Shown here: piece after piece, positions 35,864 through 44,985 of the stretch | Numbering within the stretch: the first letter of the stretch is position 1 | How the letters are laid out: each line of letters opens with the position of its first letter | Program-made: the position numbers and the translations under genes | The notes under the pieces: generated by a model | Databases searched by the model: none | Seen by the model: the letters and a program-made list of their open reading frames with translations, nothing else | What the model was told of the DNA's origin: nothing | Source of the DNA: Adhaeretor mobilis | GTDB taxonomy: Bacteria; Planctomycetota; Planctomycetia; Pirellulales; Lacipirellulaceae | Direction: 5' to 3' | Assembly: GCF_007741515.1 (NCBI RefSeq) | Contig: NZ_CP036263.1 | Coordinates: 930,001 to 994,000 of the forward strand | DNA length: 64,000 nucleotides

Positions 35864-36706
35864 TTACGATTTTTTTTCAAGCCGGCCGATCAGAGTCGCT
35901 AGACGGTCAGGTCGTTGCATGAACTTTCTCTTTGCCAGGAGGGGTGGCTTTAGCAACTTGAGAGGGCCGCGGAAGTAACTATAGGCCCCCGTCCCCTCGA
36001 TGAACGAACACTTCGGTGGAAGAAACCCGTGTTGTTCGGCGCAAGCTGCCACTTGCTGCGGAGAGTTAAAGAGAAACTGTAGGGGGTAATGATACTCTTC
36101 GACCTGTTGTTTTCCGCGAACCAGTCTGAGCACCACCTCATCTATGCGTAGCCGATGCATGGCCCAACTCATCCAGGGCACGAAGCTGCGCGCATTGGGG
36201 GTCGCAAACAGATAGACTCCGCCAGGCTTCAAGCAACGCTCCAAGGCCGTCAAGAAAGCCGCCGGCTTCTCGACATGTTCCATAACCATGCTTGAGTAGG
36301 CTACGTCGAACTGATTCTCAGGAAGCTGTGCGGTTTCCATGAGCGCGTGCTGGAAATTATCGAATAGTCCTTCCACGGGGTGGATCGCATCGTCAGGCTC
36401 GATCCCCCAGTACGCTCCGCCTTGCTCGACTCCCAGGTGTTCCCGAACTGCCCACTGGAAATCGACATCTCTACCGATGCCACATCCACAGCCGACATCC
36501 AGGACTTGACTGCCTTCGGGGTTGGCTCGGCGCTGCATTTCCTCGACGATTAAGTTGCTCAGCACGCGGCCATACGACGAGACGTTTAAGAAGTTGTACC
36601 CCGCTTGCAATTGGCTGAACCCAATCGCATCATGCGCCGCCCTTGGCTCAAGGACGCCCTTGGGAGCTGGCTGTGTAGGATTGTTGTCATCGGAACTAGT
36701 CATCAT
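35864..36706 (-). CDS. Class I SAM-dependent methyltransferase
   Basis: 280-residue Rossmann-fold methyltransferase. Motif I is VLDVGCGCGIGRD, an acidic motif II region is YWGIEPDDAIHP, and motif IV/post I is FDVAYSSMVMEHVEKPAAFL, followed by LKPGGVYLFATPN. It resembles UbiE/Methyltransf_11-type enzymes acting on small molecules or glycans. It is placed, in reverse orientation, between miaE and a miaE relic, so the locus may have been inserted. The acceptor is not evident. Confidence 0.86.
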   Translation of the reverse strand: MMTSSDDNNPTQPAPKGVLEPRAAHDAIGFSQLQAGYNFLNVSSYGRVLSNLIVEEMQRRANPEGSQVLDVGCGCGIGRDVDFQWAVREHLGVEQGGAYWGIEPDDAIHPVEGLFDNFQHALMETAQLPENQFDVAYSSMVMEHVEKPAAFLTALERCLKPGGVYLFATPNARSFVPWMSWAMHRLRIDEVVLRLVRGKQQVEEYHYPLQFLFNSPQQVAACAEQHGFLPPKCSFIEGTGAYSYFRGPLKLLKPPLLAKRKFMQRPDRLATLIGRLEKKS

Positions 36707-37026
36707 TCATCGAATATAACGAGTGCGGGCAATTCAAGATACCGGCTGTGGCCCGAGGGGTGCAGCGACTACCATCCCATACCGCCCCTATGTCGCGAGA
36801 CCGGACTCAGGGAGGCAACTGCTTTCGAGATCCAAACGCATTGCTAGCCTCTCGCAGCCCATTACTCTTCGATCATCGCCGTAGGCGAGCCCCTAGCACG
36901 CATGCACAGTTAACACGCACTTCTGCTGTTTTATCGTGGCATTTCTTCACAGCGCAAAAACAGAGGGAGAGCCCAGCACGCTGGGATCCCCCCTACTGAT
37001 TTCGTTCCAATAAACTATTGGTATGT
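36707..37026. other. 320-bp gap between the methyltransferase and a membrane protein gene
   Basis: Contains the miaE relic (36844-36913). Its left part is presumably the methyltransferase promoter. No other gene is seen. Confidence 0.5.
36844..36913 (+). pseudogene. Relic of a second miaE 3' end
   Basis: Bases 36872-36913 read IIAVGEPLARMHS-stop, while intact miaE ends VIAIGEPLARMHS-stop. The 42 nt match at 34 positions, and 6 of the 8 differences are at third codon positions, which indicates divergence while still translated. Weaker similarity (CTAGC...CTCG.AGCCCA) reaches back to 36844, with a small insertion. The rest of the gene is missing. Confidence 0.7.
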
Positions 37027-37602
37027 TTAGGCGTCTTCTTCGTCGTTATCGACGGGAACGGGGGTTTCGGTGGTCTCGACGACCGTCTTTGGTGCCGTAC
37101 CGCGAGCCAGCTCGTACGCTAGAAAGATGCCACCAGCCATCGAGATGAATGGCCACATCGAATCTTTGTTTAGCGACTTGGGGGCACCGATGTTGCCGGT
37201 TTGTGCCGTGCCGCTGTCACGTTTTTGGGCGACTACCTCTTCAACGGGTTCTTCTGCCGCCGCTTCGGTGGTTTCCTCTTCGGTGTCGTTCTTTGCCGGG
37301 GCGGATGCTGCTTTGGCGGGCTGCGCGGCACTAGCGGCCTTGCTGGTCATCACTTCTTGTGCAATCACGTCACTTCCATAAATTGCACCAGCTGCAATTA
37401 AGCCAGCGATCGCGCCGCGTGCGTAACTTGCAGTTTTAGGAGGAGCACTGTCGGTCTTCATGACGCCTAGGCCTACGAGGATTCCCGTGATAATCGGAAA
37501 CCAAATCGCCTGGCTCTCCATGCCGACTCGAATGCCAAGGTAAATGCCTATAGCTATAGCTGCACCAACGATTGCACCCACAAGGGTTCGCCCTAAATTC
37601 AT
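37027..37602 (-). CDS. Membrane protein with Ala/Glu-rich loop, unknown function
   Basis: 191 residues. Three hydrophobic helices lie near the N-terminus (VGAIVGAAIAIGIYLGIRV, WFPIITGILVGLGVM and GAIAGLIAAGAIYG). A ~60-residue acidic, Ala-rich linker follows (KNDTEEETTEAAAEEPVEEVV), then one more short helix (WPFISMAGGIFLAYELARG) and an acidic tail. No family is recognised. It is divergent from leuB. Confidence 0.72.
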   Translation of the reverse strand: MNLGRTLVGAIVGAAIAIGIYLGIRVGMESQAIWFPIITGILVGLGVMKTDSAPPKTASYARGAIAGLIAAGAIYGSDVIAQEVMTSKAASAAQPAKAASAPAKNDTEEETTEAAAEEPVEEVVAQKRDSGTAQTGNIGAPKSLNKDSMWPFISMAGGIFLAYELARGTAPKTVVETTETPVPVDNDEEDA

Positions 37603-37830
37603 CGCTGCGTCCTTCGGGAGATTGCTCCCAGTTGAAGAAATTCAGTTGAAGAAATTCAGATTAGATTCAGATTGCCGCAATCGGCGTGCTCGTGTCCTGC
37701 TTTTTGGTCCCTTCAGTCTACACAGGCAGCGTCCGCTCGGTCAATCAGTTCACGGGCTCGTCCGGGGCTTTGTAACGGGTTACAATTGCCATTACGTCTC
37801 CCAATCCTCAATCTTGCCCATCAATTACCA

Positions 37831-38910
37831 ATGAAAATAGCAGTCATCGCCGGCGACGGCATCGGACCTGAAGTGGTCGGCGCCAGCCTAGAAGTTCTCA
37901 AAACAGTTGCCGCAGCCAACAATTTGAGCTACACAACTACCGATTTCCCTTTCTCAGCCAAGCATTTTCTCGACTCGGGTCATATTCTCGACGATGCGGA
38001 TGTCGCGAAGCTCAAGGAATTCGACGCAATCCTGCTAGGTGCTGTCGGGGGGCTGCCCAACGACCCTCGTCTCGCCGGTGGGGTCATCGAAAAGGGGATC
38101 CTACTCAAGCTGCGGTTTGATCTCGACCAGTACATCAACCTTCGCCCAGTGACGCTCTATCCGGGCATCGATACCCCACTGAAGGACAAGACCAGCGAAC
38201 ATATCAACTTCGTTTGTGTGCGCGAGAATACCGAGGACCTCTATTGCGGCCTAGGCGGCATCGTTCGCAAAGGCACGCCCCAGGAGGTCGCCAATCAAAC
38301 GATGGTGGCCACACGTTTCGGCGCGGAGCGATGCATTCGCTACGCCTTCGAACTGGCTCGCACGCGCTCTCGCAAGCATCTAACCCTAGTACACAAGACC
38401 AACGTACTCAATTTCGCCGGCGACACGTGGCATCGCGCTTTCGAGGAAGTAGCCGAGGAGTACTCCGATATCGAAACTGGCTACCACCATGTGGATGCGT
38501 GTTGCATGTTTATGGTTGCCCAACCGGAGGTGTACGACACAATCGTAGTGCCCAACATGTTCGGTGACATCATCACCGATCTAGGTGCAGCCATCGCCGG
38601 TGGTATGGGGATCGCCAGTAGCGGCAACCTGAACCCCGGTGGCACCGCACCAAGCATGTTCGAACCGGTCCACGGTAGCGCGCCCGATATCGCTGGTCAG
38701 AATCTCGCAAACCCTATCGCCACGATCGATTCACTCGGTTTGTTGCTGCGAGAAACGGGCCGCATCAAAGGCAATGCTGCGGCAGTCAAATGTGGCGAAC
38801 AGATCGGTGCCGCCGTTAAAAAGGTCACGCCGAAATTCGCAGGGAAGAGTCTGGACCGTAGTGGTTTTGGAACCGACGAAATTGGGCGCATGGTGAGCGA
38901 CGCGCTGTAG
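37831..38910 (+). CDS. leuB: 3-isopropylmalate dehydrogenase (isocitrate/isopropylmalate dehydrogenase family)
   Basis: NAD-dependent beta-decarboxylating dehydrogenase of leucine synthesis, 359 residues from ATG 37831. It starts IAVIAGDGIGPEVVGASLEVL. The substrate-binding Arg region is LKLRFDLDQYINLRPVTLYPG, followed by VRENTEDLYCG, LVHKTNVLNFAGDTWHRAF and the metal site MFGDIITDLGAA. The cofactor loop EPVHGSAPDIAGQNLANPIA is also present. NRP and EPVHGSAPDIAG fit LeuB of the actinobacterial type, but related tartrate or isocitrate dehydrogenases are hard to exclude. The frame is open to 37672, but the family start is at 37831. Confidence 0.88.
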   Translation: MKIAVIAGDGIGPEVVGASLEVLKTVAAANNLSYTTTDFPFSAKHFLDSGHILDDADVAKLKEFDAILLGAVGGLPNDPRLAGGVIEKGILLKLRFDLDQYINLRPVTLYPGIDTPLKDKTSEHINFVCVRENTEDLYCGLGGIVRKGTPQEVANQTMVATRFGAERCIRYAFELARTRSRKHLTLVHKTNVLNFAGDTWHRAFEEVAEEYSDIETGYHHVDACCMFMVAQPEVYDTIVVPNMFGDIITDLGAAIAGGMGIASSGNLNPGGTAPSMFEPVHGSAPDIAGQNLANPIATIDSLGLLLRETGRIKGNAAAVKCGEQIGAAVKKVTPKFAGKSLDRSGFGTDEIGRMVSDAL

Positions 38911-39001
38911 GGTTCGCTATGCGGACCATGAAGCACCTTGACGCCATCAGTTTTTGCATGTGTGAACTGCTTCAGTAGACTCCCCAGAGAAGGAACTTCC
39001 G

Positions 39002-40678
39002 CTGACTGTCTCACCAACCATCGGTAAAGTCGCTTGCTTGCCGCAATTTCTGTACGAGCGCTGCGCGCAGAGCGATGAGCCTGCCCTCACGACTATCGCC
39101 AAGGGCAAGCTTCACAGCTACAGTTGGCAGCAAGTGGCCGAGGACGTGTTGCGATGGACTGCGGCGCTCACAGAACTTGGATTCGGGCGCGGCCAGCGGG
39201 TGGCCTTGATCGGGTCGAACTCCTACCATTGGATTTTGGCCGATCTGTCGTTACAGCTTTGTGGAGCGGTCAGTGTGCCATTGCATACTTCGCTTTCGAT
39301 CGAGCAGATTGTGGGGCGCATTGAACACGCGCAAGTTAGTTTGATCCTAGCCGACTCGCCCCGCGTCACGTCGGAGATTGGCGAAGAAACGAGTATCGAG
39401 AACTTCACTTTTGAGGAGATGCACACGAGAGCAGGGCAGGGCACGGTCGACACGAGCCATGTTTCGCAATGGATTGAGCATTCCGATCGCGAAGCCTTAA
39501 CCACGATTCTCTATACGTCTGGCACTTCGGGTGAGCCGCGCGGCGTTATGCTTTCCCACCAGAATCTGGTGAGCAATGCGGTCGCAGTGAGCGACGCGGT
39601 TGCCTCAGCTGAGTTGGAGACGCGGCTAGCGTTCTTGCCGTTCTCACATATTTATGCTCGTACGTGCGATCTCGGCAGCTGGTTGTATCGCGGCACGCAC
39701 CTCGTGCTAGCCGAATCGCGTGACACGATTCTCCGCGACTGCCTACTCGTCAAACCGACGACGCTCAATGGCGTTCCCTACTTCTATCAGAAGGTCGCCG
39801 ATGGATTGCGTGTACCGAGCACCTCTGGCACGCCTGGCCGTAGTGCTACGCACAGCCGGGGTTCGCATCTCGATCAAAAATTGCCTCCTGAGCAAGACTT
39901 AAGAGCGGTTTTCGGTGGTAGCATCCGGCGACTCAGCTGTGGCGGCGCTGGCGTAGCCCCTGAGATTGAGCAGTTCTTCAGTGATCGCGGCCTGCCGATT
40001 CACTCGGGTTACGGACTCACTGAAGCCTCGCCTGTGATTACCGCCACACCAAGCGATGGATACGTGCCCGGTACCGTTGGTCGCCCGATCCCTGGAGTCG
40101 AGGTCCGCTTGGCCGACGATGGCGAGATTCTTGTTCGCTCGCCCGGCGTCATGATGGGCTACTGGCAGGATAAGGCTGCCACGAGCGAAGCGATCCAAGA
40201 CGGCTGGCTCCACACTGGCGATCTGGGGCAATGGCGCGACGAGAACCTGCGCATCAGTGGTCGCAAGAAGGAGATTATCGTCCTTACCACGGGAAAAAAG
40301 ATCGCTCCCACGAGCATCGAGCAGAGGCTGACCGGCTCGCCAGTCATAGAACAAGCGTGCGTGTTTGGCACCGGCCAGAAGTACGTTACGGCAATCATTG
40401 TTCCCAATCCGGATCGGCTCAAGGAAGAAATTCGCCGCCAGCGCCTGTGGGTGTGGTCAAAGCACCGCGCAGTCACTCACCCAAAGATACACGCTTGGTT
40501 CCGTGAGGAAATCGAACGCTGCCTCACTAGCGTCGCCCATCACGAAAAGATCGCTCGCTTTGCAATTATCCCGCGAGGCTTCTCCCAAGAGTTGGGCGAA
40601 ATGACACCCAAGTTGAGCCTGCGTAGGCAGACCATCGAGGAGAATTTCCAAAAAGAGATTGAAGCAATGTATAAATAA
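39002..40678 (+). CDS. AMP-forming long-chain acyl-CoA synthetase (ANL superfamily)
   Basis: Adenylate-forming ligase activating a fatty or other carboxylic acid to its CoA thioester. The P-loop is TTILYTSGTSGEPRGVMLSH, followed by LPFSHIYART, GYGLTEASPVITATPSDG (the YGxTE motif), WLHTGDLGQW and the hinge ISGRKKEIIVLTTGKKIAP. The first ATG/GTG/TTG-type start is TTG 39038 (MPQFLYERC). A CTG at 39002 in the same frame is preceded by AGAAGGA with 7-nt spacing and would add 12 residues. I list the longer form for this reason. An in-frame stop lies near 38961. Confidence 0.9.
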   Translation: MTVSPTIGKVACLPQFLYERCAQSDEPALTTIAKGKLHSYSWQQVAEDVLRWTAALTELGFGRGQRVALIGSNSYHWILADLSLQLCGAVSVPLHTSLSIEQIVGRIEHAQVSLILADSPRVTSEIGEETSIENFTFEEMHTRAGQGTVDTSHVSQWIEHSDREALTTILYTSGTSGEPRGVMLSHQNLVSNAVAVSDAVASAELETRLAFLPFSHIYARTCDLGSWLYRGTHLVLAESRDTILRDCLLVKPTTLNGVPYFYQKVADGLRVPSTSGTPGRSATHSRGSHLDQKLPPEQDLRAVFGGSIRRLSCGGAGVAPEIEQFFSDRGLPIHSGYGLTEASPVITATPSDGYVPGTVGRPIPGVEVRLADDGEILVRSPGVMMGYWQDKAATSEAIQDGWLHTGDLGQWRDENLRISGRKKEIIVLTTGKKIAPTSIEQRLTGSPVIEQACVFGTGQKYVTAIIVPNPDRLKEEIRRQRLWVWSKHRAVTHPKIHAWFREEIERCLTSVAHHEKIARFAIIPRGFSQELGEMTPKLSLRRQTIEENFQKEIEAMYK

Positions 40679-40705
40679 AATCTGCCTACACACTTCAAAG
40701 AATAA

Positions 40706-40791
40706 CCACAAAGAACACAAAGAGCACGAAGATACTTAGGCTTAGTGAGTTTGTGAACCAACTAACTTTGTGTCCTTTGTGCTCTTTGTGG
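40706..40791. repeat. Intergenic inverted repeat of 9-nt AAAGA units (copy D)
   Basis: Left arm 40706-40731 consists of CCACAAAGA, ACACAAAGA and GCACGAAG. Right arm 40766-40791 is its inverted copy at 22 of 26 positions. It separates the acyl-CoA synthetase and hydroxyacid dehydrogenase genes and resembles copies A-C. Confidence 0.7.
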
Positions 40792-40813
40792 CTAACTAAT
40801 TAACGGATGAACC

Positions 40814-41779
40814 ATGTCAAAAACCAAAGCACTCTACACCGATTACCCTTGGGCCGACGCCGATATCGAGCGTGAGCGTCTGGCCGAACTCGACTGCGAA
40901 CTCATCATCTCGCCCGACAATCACGAGGAAACGCTCATCGAGCTAGCGCCCGGTTGCCATGTGATTCTCACGTGTTGGGCCCCCGTGACGGAGCGAGTTA
41001 TCGAAGCGGCCGCAGATTGCAGGCACATTGCTCGCACAGGCATTGGGCTCGATAACATCGACGTCGCCGCTGCGTCTGCGCGGGGCATTCTTGTCACGAA
41101 CGTGCCCGATTACTGCAATCTCGAAGTGGCTGAGCAAACCATCGGTTCGATCTTCACGCTTGCGCGGTACCTGCACGGCTATCACCTCGCTACCAAGTCG
41201 GGCGAGTACAATCTAGTGAAGGGGCTGCCCGTCACGCGTGTTGAAGGCAAGACGCTAGGCGTGGTTGGGCTGGGGCGGATTGGTTCGCTCGTAGCTCAGA
41301 AGGCGTTGGCGCTCGGTATGAAAGTGGTAGGAACGAACCGTTCGCAGCAGTGTCCCGTGGGAGTCCAATGGCTGCCCTTGGAGGAACTGCTTTCTGTTAG
41401 CGATTACGTATCGTTGCACACACCGCTGACAGACGACACGCAGCATCTTATCGATGAATCGGCGTTAGCTCAGATGAAACCGACGGCGGCACTGATTAAC
41501 ACCTCGCGCGGTGGGCTGATCGATCATACTGCGCTGGCCAGCGCGTTGGACGAAAACCGGCTTGCTGGGGCAGCGCTTGACGTGCAAGATCCCGAGCCGC
41601 CCAATCTGGCCGAGCCCCCCTGGAATCATCCACGGGTGATCGTAACGCCGCATATCGCCTTTCTTTCGCCTGAGTCTGTTCGAGAACTCCGTACTCGAGT
41701 TGCCCAGCAGATGGCCGACTTCCTCAATGGCAAGCAGCCGGAGAACATCGTGAACCCCGAGGTGCTATCGACTGACTGA
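40814..41779 (+). CDS. D-2-hydroxyacid dehydrogenase (C-terminal-binding-protein-like)
   Basis: 321-residue NAD-dependent dehydrogenase of the phosphoglycerate/formate dehydrogenase fold. The Rossmann motif is LGVVGLGRIGSLVAQKAL. Catalytic residues are Arg in INTSRGGLIDH, Glu in LDVQDPEPPN and His in VTPHIAFLSPES. ARTGIGLDNIDVAAA and NVPDYCNLEVAEQ are as in the CtBP-like subgroup (C-terminal binding protein family of bacteria). It lacks the ACT/ASB domains of SerA. The substrate is unknown. Confidence 0.9.
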   Translation: MSKTKALYTDYPWADADIERERLAELDCELIISPDNHEETLIELAPGCHVILTCWAPVTERVIEAAADCRHIARTGIGLDNIDVAAASARGILVTNVPDYCNLEVAEQTIGSIFTLARYLHGYHLATKSGEYNLVKGLPVTRVEGKTLGVVGLGRIGSLVAQKALALGMKVVGTNRSQQCPVGVQWLPLEELLSVSDYVSLHTPLTDDTQHLIDESALAQMKPTAALINTSRGGLIDHTALASALDENRLAGAALDVQDPEPPNLAEPPWNHPRVIVTPHIAFLSPESVRELRTRVAQQMADFLNGKQPENIVNPEVLSTD

Positions 41780-41991
41780 GCTGATCGCCAATACCTGAGC
41801 TGCACGGTGACTACTGCCTCGCCGCGGCTGATCGCGATAATCGTTACCAACCGAACTGTTCCCCGGGTTGCTTTGACTAGCTCTTGATAGTGACCTACAT
41901 ATTGTTGGACTACTCTTCTCTACAGTATGGGTTCATCCAACTTAGGCTGCCGCAACGCGGTGCCAAGAAGCTGGCTGGACGTGGCAGAGGC

Positions 41992-43623
41992 ATGGAAGAC
42001 ACTCAGGACAACCCGAACCTCAGCAGCGAGCGATCAGCTTCTATCGCTGCCAAACTGCGCGCCATTCGCGAGCAAACCGACCGCGGTTTGCAGGACTACG
42101 CGCGTCAGCTGGAAGAAGTTGATCAAGAAGTCAATCGACGCGTCGAAGAATTCATCGCCAGCTACGAAGCCAAGGCTTCAGAGGATGCCAAATCAAAGGA
42201 GGATAGCGCTGCCCAACTCGCAGCGGCAACTGCTGAGTACGAAGCCAAGTTGGCGGAATTCGAATGCAGCATTGCCACGTTGCAGGAGAGCTTCGATGCT
42301 CAGCTGGCAATTCGAAACGAGCAGGCAGAGCTAGACGCAAAAACCATCGAGACGCTCCAGTCGGAGATAGAAGCTCGCCAAGAGGGAGAGCGTACTGAGT
42401 CCACGACGACTGCCGAGCTTGAACAACGTATTAAGAAACTCGATCAGCAACTTCTATTACAACGCGAACAGTATGAAGCACTTGCAGGTGCCGCGTGTGA
42501 AACGTGTGAGCAGACGAGCCAGACGTTGGCAGAGGCAGAAAGCTCACTCATAGAGCTGCGCGCAGAGAGAGACACGCTGCAGACAGAGAACGAGACACTA
42601 CTCGACCTCGTCGAAGCTCTCGAGGCGAAAGAGTTAGAACTCAACGGAGATCTTGGTAGCTCTGAAGCAAAGCGAGAAAAACTGGTCGAGTCGCTAGAGA
42701 CTGCGAAGTCGCAAGTCGCCGAATTGCGGGAAGCAGCTCATTCATTGGACGAACTGGAGCCTCTGCAGCAGAAGTTCGATCTAGCTCTCGCGGACGTGCA
42801 GAAGATCAAACGAGAGAACGCCGACTTGCGTGAGGAACTGGCGCTGCGGCCTGAGGTTAACGATCAAGAGTCAGCCGATCTGATTGCAGCCCGCAGTGAG
42901 TGCGACCGTTTGGTGGAACGCATAGCACAACTAGAACAGCAAACCGGCCCGATAGGGGGGGATGACCTACAAGAAGAACTGGTCGAGCTACAACAACGCT
43001 TCGAACGCTCCGTCGAAGATGTACGGCAATACAAACAAGAATCAGCTGATTTGCGTGAAGAGCTCAACCAGCTGCGCATCACCTCGCCGCAGGTCGAAGC
43101 TGAAGCAGCCGCTGCTGGTGGATTCGACTGGCAAGCTCAGAAGGCTCGACTCATCGCCCAACTCGACGAAGAAGCGGCCGAATCGGAACCAACCGAAGCG
43201 CGTCGTGCCGAGCGAGCATCCCTGCAGGGAACGATTCGTATGACGGACGAAGTCATTGCAGAAAAGGATCGCGAAATTGCGGAGCTGGTTGAGAAGTTGA
43301 AACAGGGTGGCGTCGATATGGCGCTATCCGCCGTGAAGAAAGAAATTCTCGACAGTAACGAATTAGTCCAAGAAGAAGTCGAGCGGCTTAAAAAACTGCA
43401 GGGAGAGTGGGAGGACAAAGTTCGCAAGTCGGAACTCGAGTTTTCCGTGGAACGCGCAAAACTCGCTCGCGAGCGTTCGAAAATGGAAAACCAGATCTCG
43501 AACATCTCTAGTGAGGTTGCTGACAAACCAAGCCAAACAGAAGGCGATTCAGAAGTGCAGCCCAAACGCCGCTGGCTGGCCGCCTTGGGGCTGCGTGAAG
43601 ATGGGGATTCGGGCGAGGACTGA
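41992..43623 (+). CDS. Long coiled-coil protein, unknown function
   Basis: 543 residues from ATG 41992 (MEDTQDNPNLSSERS). The frame extends to 41884, but the extra 36 residues look unlike the rest. Almost the entire protein is predicted alpha-helical coiled coil with heptads of Leu/Ile among Glu, Gln, Lys and Arg, starting at AAKLRAIREQTDRGLQDYAR. A short Cys pair (GAACETCEQTSQTL) interrupts near residue 170, and a basic Trp-containing tail (PKRRWLAALGLRED) ends the chain. There is no signal or membrane segment, so it is probably cytoplasmic and structural. No homologue family is recognised. Confidence 0.8.
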   Translation: MEDTQDNPNLSSERSASIAAKLRAIREQTDRGLQDYARQLEEVDQEVNRRVEEFIASYEAKASEDAKSKEDSAAQLAAATAEYEAKLAEFECSIATLQESFDAQLAIRNEQAELDAKTIETLQSEIEARQEGERTESTTTAELEQRIKKLDQQLLLQREQYEALAGAACETCEQTSQTLAEAESSLIELRAERDTLQTENETLLDLVEALEAKELELNGDLGSSEAKREKLVESLETAKSQVAELREAAHSLDELEPLQQKFDLALADVQKIKRENADLREELALRPEVNDQESADLIAARSECDRLVERIAQLEQQTGPIGGDDLQEELVELQQRFERSVEDVRQYKQESADLREELNQLRITSPQVEAEAAAAGGFDWQAQKARLIAQLDEEAAESEPTEARRAERASLQGTIRMTDEVIAEKDREIAELVEKLKQGGVDMALSAVKKEILDSNELVQEEVERLKKLQGEWEDKVRKSELEFSVERAKLARERSKMENQISNISSEVADKPSQTEGDSEVQPKRRWLAALGLREDGDSGED

Positions 43624-43687
43624 CCCAAAAACACTAGCCTCGGGTGCAGCCATCCATCTTTCAAAAAGCGACGCTCGTGTGTGCGGT

Positions 43688-44242
43688 TCACTTCACCGCT
43701 TCGCCGTCGAGCGCATAGATTGCCAGGTGAGACCCGTTCACAGGGTCCATGAACTCCTGGAAGCGGAAAGTCCCTTCCACGGCAATGGGCCGCGTGGAGA
43801 ACTTGGCCGTCTTGCCGTCCTTCATGGTCACCAGAATGCAATCGAATAATGCCGCTCCGGGCCCAAAGCAACACTCCAAGTTGTCTCGCATCAGCACGAA
43901 CTCCGTGAGGCCCTCACTGCGAGGCGTCGGCAGCATGTAGCCGCGAATCCGAATTCGCCCACCAAACAGTGCTTCAATCTCCGGAGTGAACAGCGAGCGC
44001 TTGAATGGGTCGGTCTTCTCCATTTCAAATTTAATATCGTCGAACGTTTTATCCTGAATGCGAGTTGAGCGGGCTACTTGAGATTTCGGTTTGGCTTTGT
44101 CTAACTCACTAACGGGAGATTCATCTTCTGCGGTAGCCTCTGTCGTAGAGTATGAAGGCTGCTCGCCAGAAGAGTCGCTACAGCCAGCAAGCATTGGCGA
44201 AGCGATAAGAAGCATCCAGAGTGTAGTCCGCAGGTGCGTCAT
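43688..44242 (-). CDS. DUF3299-like lipoprotein
   Basis: 184 residues. The signal peptide ends in lipobox MLAGC (Cys near 20). An acidic linker leads to a DUF3299-type domain: IRIRGYMLPTPRSEGLTEFV, then the LMRDNLECCFGPG motif with adjacent Cys, then a second half ending in GTFRFQEFMDPVNGSHLAIY. Its start overlaps the stop of the preceding DUF3299-like gene by 4 nt. It is the last gene of an ABC-transporter operon (48862 to 43688). In Pseudomonas aeruginosa and Vibrio, DUF3299 proteins accompany a zinc-starvation ABC operon, so a metal role is plausible but inferred. Confidence 0.83.
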   Translation of the reverse strand: MTHLRTTLWMLLIASPMLAGCSDSSGEQPSYSTTEATAEDESPVSELDKAKPKSQVARSTRIQDKTFDDIKFEMEKTDPFKRSLFTPEIEALFGGRIRIRGYMLPTPRSEGLTEFVLMRDNLECCFGPGAALFDCILVTMKDGKTAKFSTRPIAVEGTFRFQEFMDPVNGSHLAIYALDGEAVK

Positions 44243-44952
44243 TCTACGTGCTCAGCTTCAATGGAAAATACGGGGTAGCCGGGCCCACGCGTAGAGTTAT
44301 GTGGCAGCACATGTAGTGTGCCGTGTACGCGGAACATGCCACGCGAATATTCCACGCCCTTTTTGTCTTTCACATTGACCGCCAACTGGTCGTAGTATTT
44401 TACCTTGCTCGCGTCGCCGTAGCAGCACTCGTTATTGTCTCGCACCAAGAGAAACTCCTTCACTCCTTTGGAAACAGCAATCGAGTCGGGCCGCATGAAT
44501 CCCTTGATAAAAACCGGCTTGCCGTCGAGTTCTTCGATGTCATCTGGCACGGGATCGCCCAGATTCAGTTCATTTTGATCAGGGGCAAACTCGTAAAAGG
44601 AGGTCCTCTCGTAGCCTTCGCGTACTTCGGTGACGTGGACATAACTAGCGTAGCCCAATCCTCCGGCAAGGCTGATGACTCCTAGAATAATGCCAAGCAT
44701 GGCAATGCCTCGCCCACTCAGTGCCTCTGGTTGAGATCGGATGCGAAACCAAGAACGTAATCCAACCGCCAGTGCCAAGATTGGCAACGGAGTAATCTTT
44801 AAGGCAGAGTCAAAAGAATTGCTTCCAGCTAGGAAAATAAGCGTGGACAGTGCTCCCAAAATGCCAGCCGCTACCGCGCCGGTGCTCAACGCACGGTAGT
44901 CGAACTCATCGCGTTCGAACGAAGTGTCGGGAATGGACTCAATCGTGGACAT
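44239..44952 (-). CDS. Membrane-anchored DUF3299-like protein with two N-terminal helices
   Basis: 237 residues. The two helices at ~25-45 and ~75-105 (FLAGSNSFDSALKITPLPIL and GIAMLGIILGVISLAGGLGY) look DUF4190-like. The extracytoplasmic domain that follows parallels the next gene, with KPVFIKGFMRPDSIAVSKG, FLLVRDNNECCYGDASKV and FRVHGTLHVLPH. The shared ECC motif suggests a common ligand. Tandem arrangement with overlap indicates a functional pair, one tethered by helices and one by lipid. Confidence 0.8.
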   Translation of the reverse strand: MSTIESIPDTSFERDEFDYRALSTGAVAAGILGALSTLIFLAGSNSFDSALKITPLPILALAVGLRSWFRIRSQPEALSGRGIAMLGIILGVISLAGGLGYASYVHVTEVREGYERTSFYEFAPDQNELNLGDPVPDDIEELDGKPVFIKGFMRPDSIAVSKGVKEFLLVRDNNECCYGDASKVKYYDQLAVNVKDKKGVEYSRGMFRVHGTLHVLPHNSTRGPGYPVFSIEAEHVE

Positions 44953-44985
44953 GATTCTTGTTTTCAGGATTCTCGGTGACAGATT

